Source of the DNA: Rhodoplanes sp. Z2-YC6860
Lineage (GTDB): Bacteria; Pseudomonadota; Alphaproteobacteria; Rhizobiales; Xanthobacteraceae
Reading direction: 5' to 3'
DNA length: 64,000 nt
Assembly: GCF_001579845.1 (NCBI RefSeq)
Contig: NZ_CP007440.1
Location: 5,106,029-5,170,028 of the forward strand
The notes beneath the pieces are model-generated. The model was not told where the DNA came from and did no database searches. It saw nothing but the letters and a program-made list of their open reading frames with translations. Shown one piece after another: positions 6,944 to 16,104 of this stretch. The position numbers and the translations under genes are program-made. Each line of letters starts with the position of its first letter. Positions within the stretch are counted from its first letter, which is position 1.

Positions 6944-8518
6944 TCATGCTTTCGCGATCGTATTCCAGTTCGCGGCCAGATGCTCGGCGCCGCGCTGCGA
7001 CACGGCAAAGATCGTGTAGGTCGGGTTCGATGCTCCTTCCGACGCAAAAGTGCATGGCCCAGCCATCCAGAGGTTGGGCACCTCGTGGGTCTGGCCGTAA
7101 CTGGTAACCACCGAGTTCTCGGCACTCGTGCCCATGATGGCGCCGCCATGCAGATGCGTGGTCGGCACCACAGGCCCCCGTCCCGGCCAGACCTCCTTGG
7201 CCTTGGTGGATTTGGCGATCTTGACGCCCAGATCGTAGTTGCTGGCCCACAACGCCAGCGCATCGTCGTCGAAGCTGTGGGTCAGACGCGCGAGCGGCAT
7301 GCCGAACTCGTCCTTGTCGCTCGCAAGCTCGACGCGGTTCTCCAGCCGCGGCAGCCCTTCACCGAAGATGGTGATGCGGGTGAGCCCTTTGGCTGCCCGC
7401 TTCATGAAGGTGTGCAGCTCCGGACCGAACAGATCGCCACGCGCGGACGCGAAGTCGATGGTCTTCATGGCAGCGCCCGCCACGATGAAGCTCGAACCGA
7501 AACCCGCTGAACCGCTCTTCTTGTCGTAACGGTCGTACGACATGAACTGCGCGCCGATCGTGCCCATGTGCGGTGTGATGTCCTCGTCGAACATCGCCCA
7601 GGTGGCGGCGATGTGATGGGTCATCATGAATTTGCCGACCAGCTCGCTCTTGTTGGCGAGTCCCTTCGGATGCTTGTCGGTCGCCGAATTCAGCAGAATA
7701 CGCGGATTCTGCGCCGACCATGCGGCGAGGATGACGACGCTCGCCTCCTGCACCTGACGCTGCTTGTGGGCGTCGTAATATTCGACACCTGTCACCCGCG
7801 TGCCGGCCTGGTTGGTCAGCACACGCGTGACCGTCGAGAACGGGCGCACCTCGGCTTTGGCTTTGCGCGCCTGCTGCAGATAAGTCACCACCGGGTTGGC
7901 GAGCGCACCGGTCGGACAGCCGACATGGCACCAGCCGTCATAAATGCAGGCGGGCCTTCCCTTCCAGTCCTGCGACGTCATGCCGACCGCGGCCGGCACA
8001 AGCTGCACGCCGTTGGCCTTGGCGCCTTCGAGCCAGACCTCGCCATTCGGGAAGGTCTTCATCGGCGGCATCTGGTAGGCCGGCCCGGCCGGACGCCATC
8101 TCTCTTCCTGCTTGGCATCGCCCGAGACGCCGATCTCGGCCGCAACCTTGTCGTAGAACGGCGCCACGTCCTGATACGAGATCGGCCAATCGTGCGCGCG
8201 GCCGTGCTCGCTCTTGATCTTGTAATCGGTCGGCAGATAGCGCGGGAAGTTCGCGAAATAATGCAGCGCCGCGCCGCCGACGCCCCAGCCGGCCTGCGCC
8301 GTGTATCCGAACGGATTCTTGCCATCGAGCAGCACCGGCGCACCGGCCGGCTTGATTCTGCGGCCCCAGATATCCGAACTGATCAGATCCTGAAGCTGCC
8401 AATCCGGCCCGTTGTCGAGCAGAACGACCGTCTTGCCGGCCTTGGCCAGCACCGACGCGTAGACCGAGCCCGAGGCTCCCGCGCCGACGATGACGACATC
8501 GACTTTTTCGTTCGCCAT
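6944..8518 (-). CDS. GMC-family FAD-dependent oxidoreductase, gluconate/glucose dehydrogenase large-subunit type
   Basis: This 524-residue flavoprotein oxidises an alcohol or sugar-like substrate. The FAD-binding GAGASG is at residues 12-17. A Cys-rich stretch (ACIYDGWCHVGCPTGA, about residue 190) resembles the 3Fe-4S-binding loop of membrane FAD-glucose dehydrogenase alpha subunits. The C-terminal GMC domain has THLHGGAIMGT with a candidate catalytic His and a closing NPTYTIFAVSQR motif. The start is the ATG at 8518 after GGAGGTGG, one base after the small-subunit stop codon. It has no signal peptide of its own. In this family the large subunit is carried across the membrane by the Tat signal of the small subunit, and the gene order here fits that. 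No cytochrome c subunit gene follows, so the electron acceptor is unclear. Confidence 0.9.
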   Translation of the reverse strand: MANEKVDVVIVGAGASGSVYASVLAKAGKTVVLLDNGPDWQLQDLISSDIWGRRIKPAGAPVLLDGKNPFGYTAQAGWGVGGAALHYFANFPRYLPTDYKIKSEHGRAHDWPISYQDVAPFYDKVAAEIGVSGDAKQEERWRPAGPAYQMPPMKTFPNGEVWLEGAKANGVQLVPAAVGMTSQDWKGRPACIYDGWCHVGCPTGALANPVVTYLQQARKAKAEVRPFSTVTRVLTNQAGTRVTGVEYYDAHKQRQVQEASVVILAAWSAQNPRILLNSATDKHPKGLANKSELVGKFMMTHHIAATWAMFDEDITPHMGTIGAQFMSYDRYDKKSGSAGFGSSFIVAGAAMKTIDFASARGDLFGPELHTFMKRAAKGLTRITIFGEGLPRLENRVELASDKDEFGMPLARLTHSFDDDALALWASNYDLGVKIAKSTKAKEVWPGRGPVVPTTHLHGGAIMGTSAENSVVTSYGQTHEVPNLWMAGPCTFASEGASNPTYTIFAVSQRGAEHLAANWNTIAKA

Positions 8519-8519
8519 G

Positions 8520-9083
8520 TCACCACCTCCGATCCGGCGCGACGTGGGGCATGTAGGGCACGCCAAGCATCTCGTAGCCGTCCATCGTGCTGTAGACGAC
8601 GTCGACCGCGTCGCTGCGCAGCACCGTGTAGACGAAAGCTCCGGGCGGTCCGCCTTGCCAGCCTTCGAGCTTGTTCTGGCGCATCAGGTTGACGAATTCG
8701 CGCTGGGTGTCGGCCGAGAGCCCGGCGAACCTCTTGCCATGGATCTTGTCGCTCGCGCGATCCACCACGCCGATCGCGGCACGATACAGGTTTGCGAACG
8801 GCGGCCGCACATTGAGGATGCGCGCCTGCAGCAGCGCCTCCTCCGGCGGCACCGAGATCTGCTGATCGATGAAATGCGCCATGCCGGCGTCGCGTGCGCC
8901 GGGCACCAGCGTTTCGCCGAGCGCTGCCAGCGTCTCGGCTTCGTGTTCCTTGAGCATGCGGTACGGCACGTTGCGTGCGCGCGCCTGCGATGCTGTCAGC
9001 ATGACTGTGGTGCCGCTCACCGTGAATGCGAGCGCACCGAGTGCCGCGCCTTTCATCAAGGCGCGCCGTTCAATGTCGGCCAT
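8520..9083 (-). CDS. Gluconate 2-dehydrogenase subunit 3-like small subunit, Tat signal
   Basis: This 187-residue protein is the small (gamma) subunit that accompanies GMC-type membrane dehydrogenases. It starts MADIERRALMKG, a twin-arginine signal, followed by a hydrophobic helix and an SQARA cleavage region. The mature part has the family's HEAETLAALGETLVPGARDAG segment, FIDQQIS and a C-terminal aromatic region. The start at 9083 is supported by GGAGGAAG upstream, and longer in-frame starts add unconserved sequence. It is one base from the GMC gene and should be co-translated with it. Its expected job is to chaperone the folded flavoprotein through the Tat pathway and anchor the complex on the periplasmic side. 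Confidence 0.88.
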   Translation of the reverse strand: MADIERRALMKGAALGALAFTVSGTTVMLTASQARARNVPYRMLKEHEAETLAALGETLVPGARDAGMAHFIDQQISVPPEEALLQARILNVRPPFANLYRAAIGVVDRASDKIHGKRFAGLSADTQREFVNLMRQNKLEGWQGGPPGAFVYTVLRSDAVDVVYSTMDGYEMLGVPYMPHVAPDRRW

Positions 9084-9280
9084 GACGCTTCCTCCCAGCA
9101 CGGCATCGGTATGACGCCGCGTTTTCCCGGCTCGTAGACCGGAGCAGCGGTCGACCCGGGTTGAATTGGCCCGCGCCGCCGCCATTTGTTAGAACGAGTC
9201 AAATTGAACGCTGAAAGCATGACGATGGCAAGCGGGTCGCAGGGCAAACGGCGACTGCCGCGGCGAGCAAGAGGTGCAGC

Positions 9281-10204
9281 ATGAGTTTCTTCCCAGGCCA
9301 AGACCCCGTCGCTGGCGACAAATATCAGTGTGATGCGATCAAGACCGTGATCGTGCCGCGCACAGCCGATCTGGGTGACGGCTTCACGGTGCGGCGTGCG
9401 CTGCCGTCGATCCAGTCACGCATGGTCGGACCGTTCGTGTTCTTCGACCATTTCGGCCCGACGGTGTTCAAGTCCGGCAATGGCCTCGACGTGCGGCCGC
9501 ATCCGCATATCGGGCTCGCCACCGTCTCTTATCTGTTCGACGGCGAGATCATGCATCGCGACAGCCTCGGCACCGCGGTGCCGATCCGGCCGGGCGAGAT
9601 CAACTGGATGACCGCCGGCCGCGGCATCGTGCATTCGGAACGCACCGGCACCGAACGGCGCGCGCATGGCGACACCCTGCATGGCCTGCAGATGTGGGTG
9701 GCACTGCCGGCCGCGAAGGAGGAAATCGATCCGGACTTTGCGCATTACGGCGTCGAGGGCTTCCCGATGGTCTCCGACAATGGCACCTCGGCGCGCGTGG
9801 TGGTCGGCGATTCCTACGGCAAGCGCTCTCCCGTGAAGGCGTCCTCGGAGACGCTGTTCGTCGACGCGCATCTGAAGGCCGGCAGCGCGCTGCCCTTTGA
9901 CGCCGACCATGTCGAGCGCGCCGCCTACGTGATCGACGGCGAAGTCGAGATTGCCGGCGACCGTTTCGGCGGCGGCAAGCTCCTGGTGTTCAAGCCTGGT
10001 GACCGCATCACCATCCGCGCGGTGGCAGATACGCATGTCGCGCTGTTCGGCGGCGAGCCGCTCGATGGCCCGCGGCACATCTGGTGGAATTTCGTCTCCT
10101 CGCGCAAGGACCGCATCGAGCAGGCCAAGGCCGAATGGGCCTCAGGCCACTTTCAGAAGGTGCCGGGCGACGAGATCGAGTTCATTCCGCTGCCTGCGAA
10201 ATAG
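9281..10204 (+). CDS. Pirin family protein
   Basis: Pirins are bicupin iron proteins, and some bacterial members act as quercetinases or modulate redox enzymes. The N-terminal cupin has RPHPHIGLATV, giving two His ligands, and IVHSERTG, giving the third His and the Glu ligand. All four expected metal ligands are therefore present. The C-terminal cupin (residues about 190-270) lacks an obvious metal site, as is normal. The 307 residues fit the longer bacterial pirins. An AGAGGTGCAGC ribosome-binding site precedes the ATG. The gene diverges from the GMC dehydrogenase operon across 197 bases and overlaps the 3' end of the convergent hydrolase gene by 23 bases. Its role here is not clear. Confidence 0.93.
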   Translation: MSFFPGQDPVAGDKYQCDAIKTVIVPRTADLGDGFTVRRALPSIQSRMVGPFVFFDHFGPTVFKSGNGLDVRPHPHIGLATVSYLFDGEIMHRDSLGTAVPIRPGEINWMTAGRGIVHSERTGTERRAHGDTLHGLQMWVALPAAKEEIDPDFAHYGVEGFPMVSDNGTSARVVVGDSYGKRSPVKASSETLFVDAHLKAGSALPFDADHVERAAYVIDGEVEIAGDRFGGGKLLVFKPGDRITIRAVADTHVALFGGEPLDGPRHIWWNFVSSRKDRIEQAKAEWASGHFQKVPGDEIEFIPLPAK

Positions 10205-10961
10205 CCCGCTCGGCAGGCCGGTGCGCCCGGAGGAACGAACGGATCTGGCGGATCGCCAGGGGAATCCGCTCCTTCGGGTCCTTCCACGGGAACATGCTGA
10301 CCTCGGAGTTCGGCGCCAGCATGGCGGACTCCATGGCGACCGCGTAAGGATGCTGCGGCACGTCGTCCGGGAGGATCAACACCGGCGTCCTGCAGTTCCG
10401 CACAAAATCCCGAGACACCGTAAAAACGAAGTCGGGATCGGTGCGGTACATTTTGGTCACGAACCTGTCGACCTGCTCCATGGTGATCTCGGGGCGCTTG
10501 CCAACCAGTGCTGGGCCCCACCCCTTCATGTTGCCTTCGTAAAACAGGTCGGGCTTCTCGGGACGCGAGCCGCTCGGCTGCGCCAGCACGGCCGCGACGA
10601 TGCGTCCCGGCGCGCGCTTCAGGAGATTCCAGATGAACGGCCCGCCGATGCAGAAGCCGATCACCATGAACTTGTCGATGCCGAGATGATCCATCACGCC
10701 GAGTTGGTCGTCGGCATAGGCATCCCACGGCCGGTCGACTTCGAGCGGACCCGATGATTGACCTTCAACAGCGTGGCGCAGGTCGGCGGTGATGCATCGG
10801 TACTCGTCCTTGAACTCCACCATCGGGTTGAAGGGCGAAATGGTTTTGGACAGGCCCGCGATGGTCGAGTTCAAGCCACCGCCGGGGATGACGAGCAGCG
10901 GGAAGCCCGAGCCCGCCTCCTCATAGTGGATGCTGACGGGGCCTTTTTTGTAGGTCGGCAT
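10182..10961 (-). CDS. Alpha/beta hydrolase with cysteine at the nucleophile elbow
   Basis: This 259-residue protein has the alpha/beta hydrolase fold. The oxyanion region is VIPGGGLNS (about 24-32), and the nucleophile elbow reads GFCIGG at 102-107, so C104 takes the place of the usual Ser. An acid-His pair is suggested by LPDDVPQHPYA near residue 215. Dienelactone hydrolases also use Cys, but this protein is not otherwise close to them. There is no signal peptide, so it is likely cytosolic. The start MPTYKKGPVS is preceded by GGAG. It is followed in transcription by nothing on this strand and overlaps pirin tail to tail. The DinB gene lies 13 bases upstream on the same strand, so the two are probably co-transcribed. 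The substrate is unknown. Confidence 0.85.
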   Translation of the reverse strand: MPTYKKGPVSIHYEEAGSGFPLLVIPGGGLNSTIAGLSKTISPFNPMVEFKDEYRCITADLRHAVEGQSSGPLEVDRPWDAYADDQLGVMDHLGIDKFMVIGFCIGGPFIWNLLKRAPGRIVAAVLAQPSGSRPEKPDLFYEGNMKGWGPALVGKRPEITMEQVDRFVTKMYRTDPDFVFTVSRDFVRNCRTPVLILPDDVPQHPYAVAMESAMLAPNSEVSMFPWKDPKERIPLAIRQIRSFLRAHRPAERAISQAAE

Positions 10962-10974
10962 GGTGGGCTCCTTT

Positions 10975-11496
10975 TCAGATCGTGCTTGGCACTAGCAGGA
11001 ATATATCGGTGTCGCCGGTCTTCTCGCCGCACGCCGTAATCAGGGCGTGGGCTTGTCCGCGATGGTGAGTCTGATGATTGAAGAAATGCGTGACCAGAAA
11101 GCCGCGCGGCATGTGCAGCTCTTTCTGCGCCGAACCGCTGAACCAGGTCTGGTCGACGGCGAGCCATTCGTCGGTGACGCGGCCGGCCCAGTCCGAGATT
11201 TTCGCGTCGGCGTCGACGCGCGTGCGCCGCAGATCGTCGAAGCCCTCGATCATCCCGGCGCTGTCCTTCTGCACCGCCGTGGGCTTCGGCCAGGCATCGA
11301 AACGCGACATCCACATCTGGTCGCCCCAGACGAGGTGTACGAGCGTGCCATGCAGCGAGCCCCAGAAAGCGCCGCGGTTCTCGCGGCGCTTTGCGTCGGG
11401 AATGCGCGCCGACGCGTCATAGAGGCGCCGGTTCATCTCGGCGTTGTAGGCCGCCATGGCCCGGACGTAACCGGAATTGACCATCGCTGAAGTCAT
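10975..11496 (-). CDS. DinB family four-helix metalloprotein
   Basis: DinB/YfiT-like proteins are four-helix bundles that bind a metal through three histidines. Many are thiol transferases or have no known substrate. Here the ligands are the His in GTLVHLVWGD (first helix pair) and the two in the C-terminal FFNHQTHHRGQ motif, which matches the family signature closely. The ATG at 11496 is preferred over the GTG at 11508 because GGAGA lies at proper spacing before it. This gives 173 residues, the usual length. It lies 48 bases after the stop of aspS on the same strand and 13 bases before the hydrolase, so all three may share a transcript. Function is not predictable beyond the fold. Confidence 0.88.
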   Translation of the reverse strand: MTSAMVNSGYVRAMAAYNAEMNRRLYDASARIPDAKRRENRGAFWGSLHGTLVHLVWGDQMWMSRFDAWPKPTAVQKDSAGMIEGFDDLRRTRVDADAKISDWAGRVTDEWLAVDQTWFSGSAQKELHMPRGFLVTHFFNHQTHHRGQAHALITACGEKTGDTDIFLLVPSTI

Positions 11497-11544
11497 GACA
11501 TTCTCCACCCGACGCCCCGCGCGGAGAATAGCAGCCGCGCGAGA

Positions 11545-13344
11545 CTATTTCTTGTCGGGCAGGTTCAGCCTGATATGCAATTCGCGCAGTTGTTTCGGCG
11601 TCACCTCCGACGGCGCGCCCATCAGCAGGTCCTCGGCGCGCTGGTTCATCGGGAACAGCACCACCTCGCGCAGGTTCTCCTCGCCGCACAGAAGCATCAC
11701 GATGCGGTCGATGCCCGGCGCGATGCCGCCGTGTGGCGGCGCGCCGAGCGACAGCGCGCGCAACATGCCGCCGAACTTCGCCTCCAGCACGTCCGCGCCG
11801 TAACCCGCGATGGCAAAGGCCCTCTTCATCACGTCCGGACGGTGGTTCCGGATCGCGCCCGACGACAGCTCGGTGCCGTTGCAGACGATGTCGTACTGGA
11901 TCGCCTTCATCCCGAGGATTTTCTCGTGATCGTTCGGATCGAGCTTCAGGAATTCGTCGACGTCCATGTTCGGCATCGAGAACGGGTTGTGGGAGAAGTC
12001 GATCTTCTTCTCCTCCTCGTTCCACTCGAACATCGGAAAGTCGACGATCCAGCAGAAGTCGAAGCGATCTTTGTTGACGAGGTTGAGCTCCTCGCCGACC
12101 CGCGTGCGCGCCGCACCCGCGAACTTCACGAACTTGCCTGGCTCACCGGCAACGAAGAACACCGCGTCGCCGACGCCAAGGCCCAACTGATCGGCAATCT
12201 GCTTGGTGCGTTCCGGCCCGATGTTCTTGGCGAGCGGACCCGCGCCGCCCTCCTCGCCCTCGCGCCAGAAGATGTAGCCAAGGCCCGGCTGGCCCTCCTG
12301 CTGCGCCCACGAGTTCATGCGGTCGCAGAACGCGCGGTTGCCGCCGGTCGGTGCCGGAATCGCCCAGACCTGCACCTTGGGATCGCCCGCCAGCATGTTG
12401 GCGAATATCTTGAAGCCCGAGCCGCGGAACGCTTCGCTGACGTTCTGCATCTTGATCGGGTTGCGCAGGTCGGGCTTGTCGGTGCCGTAGGAGCTCATCG
12501 CCTCGGCATACGGGATCATCGGAAACTTCGGCGTCACCGGCTTGCCGCCGGCGAACTCCTCGAACACGCCGCGCATCACCGGCTCGACCGCGTCGAACAC
12601 ATCCTGCTGGGTGACGAAGCTCATCTCGAGATCGAGCTGGTAGAATTCGCCGGGCGAGCGATCGGCGCGCGCGTCTTCGTCGCGGAAGCACGGCGCGATC
12701 TGGAAGTAGCGATCGAACCCCGACACCATGATCAGCTGCTTGAACTGCTGCGGCGCCTGCGGCAGTGCGTAGAACTTGCCCGGATGGATGCGCGACGGCA
12801 CGAGATAGTCGCGCGCGCCCTCAGGGCTCGACGCGGTGAGGATCGGCGTCTGGAATTCGAAGAAGCCCTGCTCCTTCATGCGGCGGCGGATCGAGTCGAT
12901 CACCTGGCCGCGGACCATGATGTTGTTGTGCAGCTTCTCGCGGCGCAGATCGAGGAAGCGGTACTTGAGCCGCGTCTCCTCGGGATACTCCTGATCGCCG
13001 AACACCGGCATCGGCAACTCGCCGGCCGGGCCCAACACCTCGATCGCCGTGATGTAGACCTCGACCTTGCCGGTCGGCATTTCGGCGTTCGCAGTGCCGG
13101 CCGGCCGTGCCCGCACCTTGCCGTCGATCCTGACCACCCATTCGGCGCGAAGCGTCTCGGCGGTCTTGAAGGCGGGACTGTCCGGATCGGCGACCACCTG
13201 GGTCATGCCGTAATGGTCGCGCAAGTCGATGAACAGCACGCCGCCATGGTCGCGGATGCGATGGCACCAGCCGGACAGCCGGGTCTCCTGGCCGATGTCG
13301 CTTTCACGGAGCGCGCCACAGGTGTGGGAGCGGTAACGGTGCAT
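11545..13344 (-). CDS. aspS: Aspartyl-tRNA synthetase
   Basis: This enzyme charges tRNA-Asp, and in bacteria with GatCAB and no AsnRS often tRNA-Asn too. The 599 residues match the bacterial type. The N-terminal OB fold contains [20 protein letters not shown]. The class II core follows with motif 2 in [12 protein letters not shown] and LDLEMSF. The bacterial GAD insertion is in the middle, and motif 3 is [13 protein letters not shown], ending near [12 protein letters not shown]. The start MHRYRSHTC is the standard N-terminus. It diverges from the binding-protein gene at 13506 across 161 bases, which should hold both promoters. Identification is secure, while the discriminating or non-discriminating status is an inference from taxonomy. 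Confidence 0.97.
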   Translation of the reverse strand: MHRYRSHTCGALRESDIGQETRLSGWCHRIRDHGGVLFIDLRDHYGMTQVVADPDSPAFKTAETLRAEWVVRIDGKVRARPAGTANAEMPTGKVEVYITAIEVLGPAGELPMPVFGDQEYPEETRLKYRFLDLRREKLHNNIMVRGQVIDSIRRRMKEQGFFEFQTPILTASSPEGARDYLVPSRIHPGKFYALPQAPQQFKQLIMVSGFDRYFQIAPCFRDEDARADRSPGEFYQLDLEMSFVTQQDVFDAVEPVMRGVFEEFAGGKPVTPKFPMIPYAEAMSSYGTDKPDLRNPIKMQNVSEAFRGSGFKIFANMLAGDPKVQVWAIPAPTGGNRAFCDRMNSWAQQEGQPGLGYIFWREGEEGGAGPLAKNIGPERTKQIADQLGLGVGDAVFFVAGEPGKFVKFAGAARTRVGEELNLVNKDRFDFCWIVDFPMFEWNEEEKKIDFSHNPFSMPNMDVDEFLKLDPNDHEKILGMKAIQYDIVCNGTELSSGAIRNHRPDVMKRAFAIAGYGADVLEAKFGGMLRALSLGAPPHGGIAPGIDRIVMLLCGEENLREVVLFPMNQRAEDLLMGAPSEVTPKQLRELHIRLNLPDKK

Positions 13345-13505
13345 GCTGAAACCCGGCCAGAATCGAGGAAAATCGGCTTAGAAGCGGCGGAAAGGCACAT
13401 GCAGGGGCTGATTTGTCAAGGCGGACGGTGTGGCCCGGCTGCCATTGCGGGGAAGCCCGATTGATTCAAGACTGACGATCCAAAAAGCCCCGTCCGAGGC
13501 TCGTC

Positions 13506-14333
13506 ATGTCACGTTTGTTTGCGTCAGCCATCGCCCTCGTGATCGCCGGTCAGGCGGCCGTCGCGGGCACCCTGGACCGGGTCCGTGACGGCGGCGTCTT
13601 CCGGATCGGCTACCGCGCCGACGCCAAGCCCTACTCCTACAGGAACGATCAGGGTCAGGCCGCGGGTTACGTGGTCGACCTCTGCCTGGAGATCGCCAAG
13701 GCGTTCGGCCCGAAAGTCCGGACCGAGTTCGTGCTGGTGCCACCCGACCAACGGTTCGAAGCCGTACGCGACGGCCGCGCCGATATCCTGTGCGACCCCA
13801 CCTCCATCACCATGGCCCGCCGCGAAACTGTGGATTTCTCGCTGCCCACCTTCCTCGACGGCGCAAGCGTGCTGTCACGCAGCAGCAAACCGGTTCGGGT
13901 GTTCGAGGACTTCGCCGGCAAGCGGATCGGTGTGCTCGCCGGCACCACGACCGAGGAAACGTTGCGTGGTTCGCTCGGCGAACTCGCGCTCAAGGCCACC
14001 ATCGTGCCGGTGCCGGACCACCGCGCAGGCTTTTCCCTCCTCTCCGACGACAAGATCGACGCTTATTTCGCCGACCGCGGCATCGTCATGGGTATCCTTC
14101 AGGAAGGCGGCTGGCCGGGCTTCGAGGTGAGCAAGAGCTATTTCAGCTACGAGACCTACGCGCTCGCGCTGCCGCGTGACGATGGCGCATTCCGGCTTCT
14201 CGTCGACCGGACGCTGGCGCAGCTCTATCGCAGCGGCAAGATCAACGCGATCCTGGAACGGACTTTCGGCAAGGGCGAGCCACCCGATATGCTGAAAGCG
14301 ATGTTCCTGATCAACTCGCTGCCCGAGAAGTGA
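13506..14333 (+). CDS. Family 3 (amino-acid type) periplasmic solute-binding protein
   Basis: This 275-residue periplasmic binding protein has the two-lobed fold of amino-acid ABC transporter receptors. A signal peptide covers residues 1-20 (ending AAVAG). The mature protein starts TLDRVRDGGVFRIGYRADAKPYS, the normal first strand with the ligand-facing aromatic region. It has the signature CDPTSITMARRETVDFS, where most relatives have an N/T-rich version, and VGVLAGTT-like ligand residues in the second lobe. No permease or ATPase gene is nearby. It is followed after 12 bases by the TPP-dependent enzyme gene, so the two are likely co-transcribed, and the ligand may relate to that enzyme's substrate. 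Upstream is a divergent promoter region shared with aspS. Confidence 0.88.
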   Translation: MSRLFASAIALVIAGQAAVAGTLDRVRDGGVFRIGYRADAKPYSYRNDQGQAAGYVVDLCLEIAKAFGPKVRTEFVLVPPDQRFEAVRDGRADILCDPTSITMARRETVDFSLPTFLDGASVLSRSSKPVRVFEDFAGKRIGVLAGTTTEETLRGSLGELALKATIVPVPDHRAGFSLLSDDKIDAYFADRGIVMGILQEGGWPGFEVSKSYFSYETYALALPRDDGAFRLLVDRTLAQLYRSGKINAILERTFGKGEPPDMLKAMFLINSLPEK

Positions 14334-14345
14334 GATAACAGCCTC

Positions 14346-16010
14346 GTGGCATCGTCCCGGAAAAAAGCATCGACGAACGCCGTCACCATGACGGCGGCGG
14401 AAGCCGTGGTCGACGCAATGATCGCGCACGGCCTCGATACGATCTACGCGCTGCCGGGCGTGCAGAACGATCTCCTGTTCGAGGCGCTGTTCAAGGCCGG
14501 CGAAAAGATGCGCGTGGTCCACACGCGGCACGAACAGGGTGCGGGCTATATGGCGCTGGGCGCAGCGCTTGCGACCGGCAAGCCGTCCGCCTATGCGGTG
14601 GTGCCGGGGCCGGGCCTGCTCAATTCGTCAGCGGCGCTCCTCACCGCCTATTCCATGAACGCGCAAGTGCTGGCGCTGATCGGCGAGATTCCCGACGCCG
14701 ATATCGGCAAGCATCTCGGACACCTTCATGAGATCCGCGACCAGGCCGGCATCCTCGAGCGGCTGGTCGATTATTCGGCGCTGATCCGCAAACCCGAGCA
14801 GGCGCCGAAGCTCGTCGCCGAGGCGATGCGTTCGATGGCCCAAGGCCGGCCCGGGCCGGCATCGTTGCAATGCGCGATCGACGTGTGGGGCAAGGCCGGC
14901 AATGTCGTGCCGCAACCGCCGTTGAAAATCCGCGAACCGAAAATCGACGAGACCGCGATCCGCAAGGCCGCGAAGCTTCTCGGCGCGGCGAAGAATCCGA
15001 TGATCATCTGCGGTGGCGGCGCGCAGGGCGCGTCGGAAGAGATCAGCGCACTTGCGGCGATGCTGCAGGCCCCCGTGCTCGGCTATCGCCGCGGGCGTGG
15101 TGTGCTCGACAGCCGCAATCCTTTCAGCGTGACGCTGCCGCTCGGCTATGAACTGTGGCCCGAAGTCGATGTCGTGTTGGGCGTCGGCACGCGGATGCTG
15201 ATGCAATTCCGGCAATGGGGCACCGACAAGAACCTCAAGGTGATCCGTGTCGACGCCGATGCCGACGAGCCCGGCCGCTTGCACAAGCCCGCCGCGGCGC
15301 TGATCGGAGACGCCAAGCCTGTTCTCAAGCGGCTGCTCGAAGTGCTGCCCGCCCACAACGCCAGGCGGCTGTCTCGCAAAAGTGAGATGGAAACCCGACA
15401 GACCGCGTCGAGGAAGCGCCTCGAAGAGACGATCGGCCCGCAGGTCGCGTTCCTCGATGCGATACGCGCCGAGTTGCCCGAGGACGGCATCTTCGTCGAC
15501 GAGGTCACGCAGCTTGGCTTCGCCTCGCGCCTCGCTTTCCCGGTCTATAGGCCGCGCACCTATCTCTCGCCCGGCTATCAGGACAATCTCGGCTGGGGCT
15601 TTGCCACGGCGCTGGGCGCCCAGGACGCCCGGCGCGACGTGCCGGTGGTATCGATCTCCGGCGACGGCGGATTCATGTTCACCGCCAACGAAATGGCCAC
15701 GGCCGTCCGCCACCGCATTCCGCTCACCGCGATCGTGTTCAACGACGGCGCCTTCGGCAACGTCCGCCGTATCCAGCAGGAGCGCTTCGGGAACCGGCTG
15801 ATCGCGAGCGACCTCGCCAACCCGGATTTTGTTAAATTCGCAGAGAGCTTCGGCGCCTCCGCGGACCGTGCCCGGAGCCCGCAGGAGCTGCGCGCCGCGC
15901 TGCGGCGGGCCCTGCCCCGCCGCGACGGCCCGACCCTGATCGATGTTCCGGTCGGGGCCTTCCCCTCCCCCTGGCCGTTTATCTTCCCGCCGGCCAATCG
16001 TGGTCCGTAA
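14346..16010 (+). CDS. Thiamine-diphosphate-dependent enzyme, acetolactate synthase/decarboxylase-like
   Basis: This is a 554-residue member of the POX/ALS family, which cleaves or joins 2-oxo acids with thiamine diphosphate. The catalytic Glu is in HTRHEQGAGYM in the N-terminal pyrimidine domain. The central Rossmann-like domain has KNPMIICGGGAQGA. The C-terminal domain has the metal/diphosphate signature GDGGFMFTANEM ending at IVFND. The likely start is GTG at 14346, after a weak AGATAAC region. ATG at 14388 (MTAAEAVV) is an alternative that loses only a basic leader. It is not the biosynthetic IlvB: there is no small subunit gene, and the neighbour is a periplasmic binding protein. A catabolic role on a 2-oxo acid or 2-hydroxyacyl-CoA is plausible but not shown. 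Confidence 0.88.
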   Translation: MASSRKKASTNAVTMTAAEAVVDAMIAHGLDTIYALPGVQNDLLFEALFKAGEKMRVVHTRHEQGAGYMALGAALATGKPSAYAVVPGPGLLNSSAALLTAYSMNAQVLALIGEIPDADIGKHLGHLHEIRDQAGILERLVDYSALIRKPEQAPKLVAEAMRSMAQGRPGPASLQCAIDVWGKAGNVVPQPPLKIREPKIDETAIRKAAKLLGAAKNPMIICGGGAQGASEEISALAAMLQAPVLGYRRGRGVLDSRNPFSVTLPLGYELWPEVDVVLGVGTRMLMQFRQWGTDKNLKVIRVDADADEPGRLHKPAAALIGDAKPVLKRLLEVLPAHNARRLSRKSEMETRQTASRKRLEETIGPQVAFLDAIRAELPEDGIFVDEVTQLGFASRLAFPVYRPRTYLSPGYQDNLGWGFATALGAQDARRDVPVVSISGDGGFMFTANEMATAVRHRIPLTAIVFNDGAFGNVRRIQQERFGNRLIASDLANPDFVKFAESFGASADRARSPQELRAALRRALPRRDGPTLIDVPVGAFPSPWPFIFPPANRGP

Positions 16011-16104
16011 ACCTTGGGCCGTAAACCTTTCCGGTTGAGGAAATCACCCCCAGTCAGGATTGAGCCTTGGCGATGCCGTTTTGTCTCCGCTATGTAAGCG
16101 CCCT

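Noticed and set aside
5374-7107. A 577-codon plus-strand frame across the membrane protein and GMC genes
   Set aside because: It is antisense to two genes with clear features and is made almost wholly of Arg, Gln and Asp.
5206-7263. A longer form of the GT-C-like protein starting at 7263
   Set aside because: The first 130 codons lie inside the GMC gene and across a terminator hairpin. The GTG at 6873 with its ribosome-binding site fits better.
11575-13464. A 629-codon open frame antisense to aspS
   Set aside because: High-GC third positions create long open frames opposite real genes. The protein has no family features, and aspS is certain.
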